A stretch of DNA of 26,558 nt. Origin: Bacilli bacterium. GTDB taxonomy: Bacteria; Bacillota_I; Bacilli_A; RFN20; CAG-449. The stretch spans positions 1 through 26,558 of the forward strand of contig CAAEFC010000016.1 in the NCBI GenBank assembly GCA_900755065.1, written 5' to 3'. Positions within the stretch are counted from its first letter, which is position 1, and each line of letters begins with the position of its first letter. The position numbers and the translations under genes are program-made. Under the pieces are notes generated by a model. The model searched no databases. It was given only the letters and a program-made list of their open reading frames with translations, and was not told the DNA's origin. Below are positions 23,571 through 26,558 of this stretch, piece by piece.

Positions 23571-24047
23571 TCAAATTTCCCTTATTGTGATCAATCTTTC
23601 AATTTCCTTTTTTAATTCAGCCGTTCTGAATGCCAACTCTTCTGGATTCGGCTTATATTCGTTCTTCCACATTTCTTCTTTAGGCAACCACCATACCGGA
23701 CCTTTACCGTTATTTCCGTAAGTTCCTAAATCACCATTGTATCGTGGAAACAAATGCCAATGAATGTGAGAATCTCCGTTTCCGAGCAATTCATAATTCA
23801 TTTTGTCCGGTTTATACACCTTAAAAACGGCTTCGGCAACCAATGTCATTTCTGCTAAATACTTTGTTAAAAATTCTTTATTCAGCAAATGCAATTCGGT
23901 TGTATGTTCCTTGCATAAAAATAGGGTATACCCTTTGAAACGCTGATGATCTCCCAAAACGACATAACCGGTTTCTAATTCGCAAACAAAATATGGATTG
24001 TTGTTATTTTTTATCCTTTGAATTCTTTCACAAATCAAGCACCCCAT
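23571..24047 (-). CDS. HIT-family nucleotide hydrolase
   Basis: The 158-residue protein carries the histidine triad HIHWHLFPR (His94, His96, His98), with His96 the expected nucleophile of HIT nucleotidyl hydrolases/transferases. It also has an N-terminal CLIC pair (Cys3, Cys6) that often binds zinc in this family. The GNGDSHIHWH context resembles bacterial Hint/Ap4A-hydrolase-like proteins. It would cleave nucleotide phosphoramidates or dinucleoside polyphosphates; the substrate is not identifiable. The start at 24047 has GGAGA about 10 nt upstream and a promoter at 24088-24117. It forms a two-gene unit with the ASCH gene. Confidence 0.88.
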   Translation of the reverse strand: MGCLICERIQRIKNNNNPYFVCELETGYVVLGDHQRFKGYTLFLCKEHTTELHLLNKEFLTKYLAEMTLVAEAVFKVYKPDKMNYELLGNGDSHIHWHLFPRYNGDLGTYGNNGKGPVWWLPKEEMWKNEYKPNPEELAFRTAELKKEIERLITIREI

Positions 24048-24087
24048 AATCGATGTCTCCTGCTATTTAACTTTTAATCTATACCTA

Positions 24088-24117
24088 TATATACCACAAT
24101 ATTTCATTTCTCCGCAA
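24088..24117 (-). promoter_or_regulatory. Promoter of the HIT-ASCH unit
   Basis: On the minus strand TTGCGG (24117-24112), an 18-bp spacer and TATATA (24093-24088) preceded by TGG form an extended -10 promoter 40 bp upstream of the HIT start. The -35 lies inside the downstream half of intergenic repeat copy B. Confidence 0.55.
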
Positions 24118-24267
24118 TACATTTTTCGAACAAGAAAAAGGGCTAACGCAATCGTTCAAACCTCTGCTTTTCTTATGCGTCGATACCTATTTTAACACGA
24201 TTTGCGCAACCCTTCTAAAAATGCATACAATTTTCTTTTTTTGTATAAGGTCAATAGAAAGTGCGTA
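24106..24267. repeat. Intergenic repeat copy B (split by about 105 bp)
   Basis: ATAGAAAGTGCGTA (24254-24267) is identical to 24960-24973 in copy A. Its other half, 24111-24147 (CCGCAATACATTTTTCGAAC and onward), aligns with 24917-24952 of copy A with a few substitutions and a 2-base gap. Between the halves lie about 105 bp containing an imperfect inverted repeat, AAGGGCTAACGCAATCG (24138-24154) against CGATTTGCGCAACCCTT (24198-24214), plus ATACAA (24225-24230) / TTGTAT (24241-24246). The latter pair could form a weak terminator for the two-TM gene. Confidence 0.5.
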
Positions 24268-24284
24268 TCTTTATAAATTGTCAT

Positions 24285-24824
24285 TTAGTCAACGCTTTTA
24301 ATGATATAAAATTTTTCCAAGTTATTATCGTATAGTCCTATTACTTTTTTATTATTAAACTCTTCGGGTTTAAATTTCGAAAAAAAACTGCTTGAAAAAT
24401 AAGGATTCGTATTTATCTTTTTTGTCTCATTGTCATCAATAAACGTAACTGTATAATAAATGGAATACTCATAGGCATATGATGTAGAAAAAGTATCTAA
24501 AATAACTTCATAGGCATTAAAGTTTTTATAATTCTTTAATAAATACATACATTTAAGATGGTAATATAAAACAAAGCACCCCAAAAAAATTCCTATAACG
24601 ATCATACAGCAAAACCATATGAAAAATTCCAATAGGTCAAATCCCGTATCCAGGCCAGAGGTTATAGTTATAAGAAATAGAATAACTAAACTCGTAACTG
24701 TCATAATTAAGAAAATCATAAGAAGCAGTTTAATCTGACTTTTTCTCCATTGATATTCTACGCTTTGTTTAATTTCATCTATACTCAGATTATTTTTCAT
24801 GTACTCTTCTCCATAAGTTTTCAT
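24285..24824 (-). CDS. Two-TM membrane protein with a C-terminal beta-rich domain (possibly DUF3592-like)
   Basis: The product has up to 179 residues. It has two hydrophobic segments (about 31-55 and 67-89) and a soluble C-terminal domain (about 100-179) in which YYTVTFIDDNETKKI and VIGLYDNNLEKFYII recall DUF3592-type domains; this resemblance is tentative. Two starts are possible: 24824 (AGGA 7 nt upstream), used here, and 24800, where GGAG lies 8 nt upstream. The gene is AT-rich and stands alone behind its own promoter (24884-24912). No function can be assigned. Confidence 0.65.
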   Translation of the reverse strand: MKTYGEEYMKNNLSIDEIKQSVEYQWRKSQIKLLLMIFLIMTVTSLVILFLITITSGLDTGFDLLEFFIWFCCMIVIGIFLGCFVLYYHLKCMYLLKNYKNFNAYEVILDTFSTSYAYEYSIYYTVTFIDDNETKKINTNPYFSSSFFSKFKPEEFNNKKVIGLYDNNLEKFYIIKSVD

Positions 24825-24883
24825 AGTATTTTCCTAACCCGCACTTTGTCTCATCTACAAATTATTTATTTATCGATGAATTT

Positions 24884-24912
24884 ATCCTACCACAAAATCA
24901 CACACTTTTCAA
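24884..24912 (-). promoter_or_regulatory. Promoter of the two-TM protein gene
   Basis: On the minus strand TTGAAA (24912-24907), 17 bp, then TAGGAT (24889-24884) with a preceding TGG (extended -10). It adjoins the end of intergenic repeat copy A, as the HIT promoter adjoins copy B. Confidence 0.6.
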
Positions 24913-24914
24913 AA

Positions 24915-24973
24915 TTTTCCGCAAAACCTTTTTTGAACAAAAACAGTATGACACAGTTGATAGAAAGTGCGTA
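24915..24973. repeat. Intergenic repeat copy A
   Basis: This compact copy of about 59 bp lies between the cyclase gene's stop codon and the promoter of the two-TM gene. It contains the 14-mer ATAGAAAGTGCGTA (24960-24973), TGACACAGTT (24949-24958) and CCGCAAAACCTTTTTTGAAC (24919-24938). The 14-mer and the CCGCAA block recur in copy B, and TGACACAGTT recurs at 26246-26255. Confidence 0.5.
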
Positions 24974-24988
24974 CAGCCCTATTCGAAT

Positions 24989-25588
24989 TTATTCTTCGTC
25001 ATTTATCAATATCGCTCTGCACGGAGAGCCGTCTGAATCAGCCAAATTTAACGGTGCAGCATTCAAAAAATAAACTCCTTCCGAAACTGTCGCCAAACAA
25101 ATACCCTCAAGCAAAACAACACCGGCGGACAATAGCTCAAGATGAACTGCCATTGGCGAATTTTGCGGACCGATCGTCTGAAGCTCATTCCCCAAGAGCA
25201 ACAAATTTGAAGACGCAAAGACCTTTGCCGCCTCAAATGATACTTCTATATCTCCTTTTATCAAAATTCTTTTTGCCGCTTCTGCATTCTGCGTTTTTGC
25301 TTTTTCAATTATTTTCAAAGCATCCTTTCCGGTAACACTCCCGCAATGCTCCGCCACATAAGCCATTCCTACAAAGAACTCTAAGGATAATGCATCCACA
25401 GCTTTTCCGTCTTTTATAAAATGGCGCGGCGCATCGATATGCGTACCGTTGTGGGCACACATACAAAAGGAAGTTAAATTATACACATCTCCCTTTTCCA
25501 TCGAACAAAGCTCTTTTTTCTTCGGTGCAGGATCGCCGGGATACACCCGACAATTGAAAACTTCTTGAGAAATATCGTAGATTTTCAT
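24989..25588 (-). CDS. Cyclase-family metal-dependent hydrolase (kynurenine formamidase-like)
   Basis: The 199-residue protein has the PF04199 signature HNGTHIDAPRH (His46, His50, Asp52, His56), which binds the metal pair in bacterial kynurenine formamidase and related cyclases. The opening MKIYDISQEVFNCRVYPGDP also matches the family. The C-terminal half has HLELLSAGVVLLEGICL, like the usual final active-site region. Possible substrates are N-formylkynurenine or other amides, esters and lactones; with no tryptophan-degradation genes nearby I do not assign KynB. The ATG at 25588 has AGGAG about 8 nt upstream. It lies 31 bp downstream of the P-loop protein gene, so the two are likely co-transcribed. 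Confidence 0.85.
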   Translation of the reverse strand: MKIYDISQEVFNCRVYPGDPAPKKKELCSMEKGDVYNLTSFCMCAHNGTHIDAPRHFIKDGKAVDALSLEFFVGMAYVAEHCGSVTGKDALKIIEKAKTQNAEAAKRILIKGDIEVSFEAAKVFASSNLLLLGNELQTIGPQNSPMAVHLELLSAGVVLLEGICLATVSEGVYFLNAAPLNLADSDGSPCRAILINDEE

Positions 25589-25619
25589 TGTACATTCTCC
25601 TATAAATTAGAATTTGTCG

Positions 25620-26135
25620 TTATAAATCGATGCAGATTTCGTATTGATCTTCAATGAGTAGATAATTCACATGATGCTTTTGTGCAAGGTCTAACATTTT
25701 CGCATTTTCGTCTAACACTTTTTCCATAGTACACTCCGCATCATCCAAACGATTTTCAATCGTATTTGCATATTCCTTTATGTCAGAAAAATGACTTCTT
25801 ATATATCCTTCGCTCATTACAAGGCAATAATATTGAATACTTTCAAGATATTCAGAGCCAAAATCCTTTTGCCAATCAAACGGAATATAGCAACCTTCAA
25901 CAACTAAGTTCTGTTTGTTTTCGATAGCGGTTTTAATCATTTCACAGACAATAGGCCATAGGAATGCGGTCAAATCCCTATCATCACTCGTCGGAGTAAG
26001 CAGAGTGTTTCCACTACGAATTAACCCCATTTTTAAATGGTCAATTGATAAATAGGGGTATTTATATTTTTCGAGTAACCTTTGGGCAAGTGCGGTTTTG
26101 CCTGTATGCGATGCTCCCGTAATTAAAATAATCAT
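25620..26135 (-). CDS. P-loop NTPase, nucleotide/small-molecule kinase-like
   Basis: The 171-residue protein starts with a beta strand and Walker A, MIILITGASHTGKTALAQRL (Walker A at 7-14). This is followed by YLSIDHLKMGL, where the Asp is typical of the substrate side in small P-loop kinases, and VVEGCYIPFDW in the Walker B position. Size and layout resemble adenylate-kinase-like, 2-phosphoglycerate-kinase-like or zeta-toxin-like proteins; I cannot choose between them. The ATG at 26135 follows GGGAGAATTGAG. It is the first gene of a two-gene unit with the cyclase, driven by the promoter at 26175-26203. No antitoxin partner is visible next to it. Confidence 0.75.
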   Translation of the reverse strand: MIILITGASHTGKTALAQRLLEKYKYPYLSIDHLKMGLIRSGNTLLTPTSDDRDLTAFLWPIVCEMIKTAIENKQNLVVEGCYIPFDWQKDFGSEYLESIQYYCLVMSEGYIRSHFSDIKEYANTIENRLDDAECTMEKVLDENAKMLDLAQKHHVNYLLIEDQYEICIDL

Positions 26136-26174
26136 CTCAATTCTCCCTGTATATTCTTGTATTTCGTTGAATTT

Positions 26175-26203
26175 ATTCTATCGCAGAAATTCGTTATTTT
26201 CAA
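26175..26203 (-). promoter_or_regulatory. Promoter of the P-loop protein-cyclase unit
   Basis: On the minus strand TTGAAA (26203-26198), a 17-bp spacer and TAGAAT (26180-26175), 39 bp upstream of the ATG at 26135. A direct repeat, ATAGATTCAC, occurs just upstream at 26203-26212 and again at 26282-26291. Confidence 0.65.
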
Positions 26204-26413
26204 TAGATTCACCTTGTATCCCTGCTATCTTTAAAGAAAAAAGGCTGACACAGTTAAATGAAGTCAATTAGGGATTATTTGATAGATTCACGATAAAAAG
26301 CTTTTTACATCGCGTTTTTTAGTGAGATTATTTCTTTTTTTAATAAAAAAATATGTTTCACTTGATTATGCTGAATTGTATTTCTTTTTGTCTAGATGTT
26401 GGATTTTGACACA
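26204..26413. other. AT-rich gene-free stretch with a fragment of the intergenic repeat
   Basis: No supportable gene was found here. TGACACAGTT (26246-26255) preceded by AAAAAAGGC matches part of intergenic repeat copy A. AAAAAGCTTTTT (26295-26306) is a perfect 12-bp palindrome. A consensus TTGACA (26406-26411) precedes the inverted repeat, but no good -10 follows at normal spacing. Confidence 0.4.
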
Positions 26414-26506
26414 TATAGTTCGCCAGTTCGTACTCTGGTTTTCTTTCACACTTACTTAGAATTGTGCAGAAAGGTAAGCGTAAAAGAAAACCAAACTCGA
26501 ACTATA
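26414..26506. repeat. Long hairpin-forming inverted repeat (93 bp)
   Basis: The outer arms are TATAGTTCG (26414-26422) and CGAACTATA (26498-26506), perfect over 9 bp. The inner arms are TGGTTTTCTTTCACACTTAC (26436-26455) and GTAAGCGTAAAAGAAAACCA (26474-26493), pairing over 20 positions with two mismatches, and with an 18-nt loop. The left side carries extra bases, including a second AGTTCG (26425-26430) that can pair instead. Both mismatches are C-A on the plus strand and become G-U wobble pairs on the minus strand, so only a minus-strand RNA would fold without gaps. It may be a structured RNA, a protein-binding site or the relic of a miniature transposable element. Confidence 0.6.
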
Positions 26507-26546
26507 GAACCTCTAGCAATAAAATAATAGCAGGAGGAAAGAAAAG

Positions 26547-26558
26547 ATGAAGAATAAT
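26547..26558 (+). CDS. Start of an unidentified gene truncated by the right window edge
   Basis: ATG at 26547 opens four codons (MKNN) before the window ends. AGGAGGA at 26532-26538, 8 nt upstream, is an almost ideal ribosome binding site, which is the only evidence that this is a gene. Nothing can be said about the product. Its leader would contain the inverted repeat at 26414-26506 if transcription starts near the TTGACA at 26406. Confidence 0.6.

Noticed and set aside
1..26558. CRISPR arrays, tRNA or rRNA genes, complete insertion sequences
   Set aside because: No regularly spaced long repeats, no cloverleaf-like segments and no transposase or integrase motif were seen on either strand. 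A tRNA scan could overturn this but could not be run.

Overview
The window looks like chromosomal DNA of an uncultured, probably host-associated member of the Bacillota (Firmicutes), most likely a fermenter of the Bacilli/Erysipelotrichia type. The evidence is the rex-adhE fermentation operon, GGAGG-type ribosome binding sites, CcpA-type cre motifs, lipoprotein signal peptides in place of outer-membrane receptors, and a Gram-positive sugar ABC importer. TGA is used as a stop and TGG for tryptophan, so the genetic code is standard. The taxonomic placement is inference.

Region 1 (1-6.2 kb, all minus strand). A truncated AAA+ ATPase gene lies at the left edge. Next is the operon rex > adhE > APH-fold kinase (4554 down to 547), with a terminator at its end: a NADH-sensing repressor, the bifunctional acetaldehyde/alcohol dehydrogenase, and a small-molecule kinase whose ATG overlaps the adhE stop codon. 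Upstream is a two-gene unit of a guanine/nucleoside deaminase and an S66 LD-carboxypeptidase/MccF-like peptidase.

Region 2 (6.2-23.05 kb). This is a Gram-positive polysaccharide-utilisation locus. A plus-strand operon encodes three consecutive secreted lipoproteins: a Cys/His-repeat protein with a C-terminal beta-sandwich, a three-CBM9-like plus two-CarboxypepD_reg-like binding protein, and a GH43-like glycosidase with several appended binding domains. It converges on a minus-strand AraC-family regulator, and a perfect 14-bp bidirectional terminator separates the two. Divergent from the regulator runs a second plus-strand operon: sugar-binding lipoprotein, two permeases, a 33-residue single-TM protein, an oversized MsmX/MalK-type ATPase, and two cytosolic GH2 glycosidases, the second LacZ-like. 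The likely logic is capture and trimming of a glycan at the cell surface, import of oligosaccharides, and hydrolysis inside. The GH43 plus GH2 galactosidase content suggests an arabinose- and/or galactose-containing plant glycan, but the substrate is not proven.

Region 3 (23.05-26.56 kb). This part is visibly AT-richer, with short unrelated minus-strand genes: ASCH domain, HIT hydrolase, a two-TM protein, a cyclase-family (kynurenine-formamidase-like) hydrolase and a P-loop kinase-like protein. Related intergenic repeats lie between them, and a long hairpin-forming inverted repeat precedes a truncated plus-strand gene at the right edge. It reads as an accessory or horizontally acquired segment.

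The items most worth a second look are the ATPase with an insertion of about 60 residues in its helical domain, the micro-membrane protein beside it, the enzyme-less surface lipoproteins, the kinase coupled to adhE, the intergenic repeat family, and the 93-bp inverted repeat whose mismatches become G-U pairs only in minus-strand RNA. I see no tRNA, rRNA, CRISPR array or complete transposase gene.
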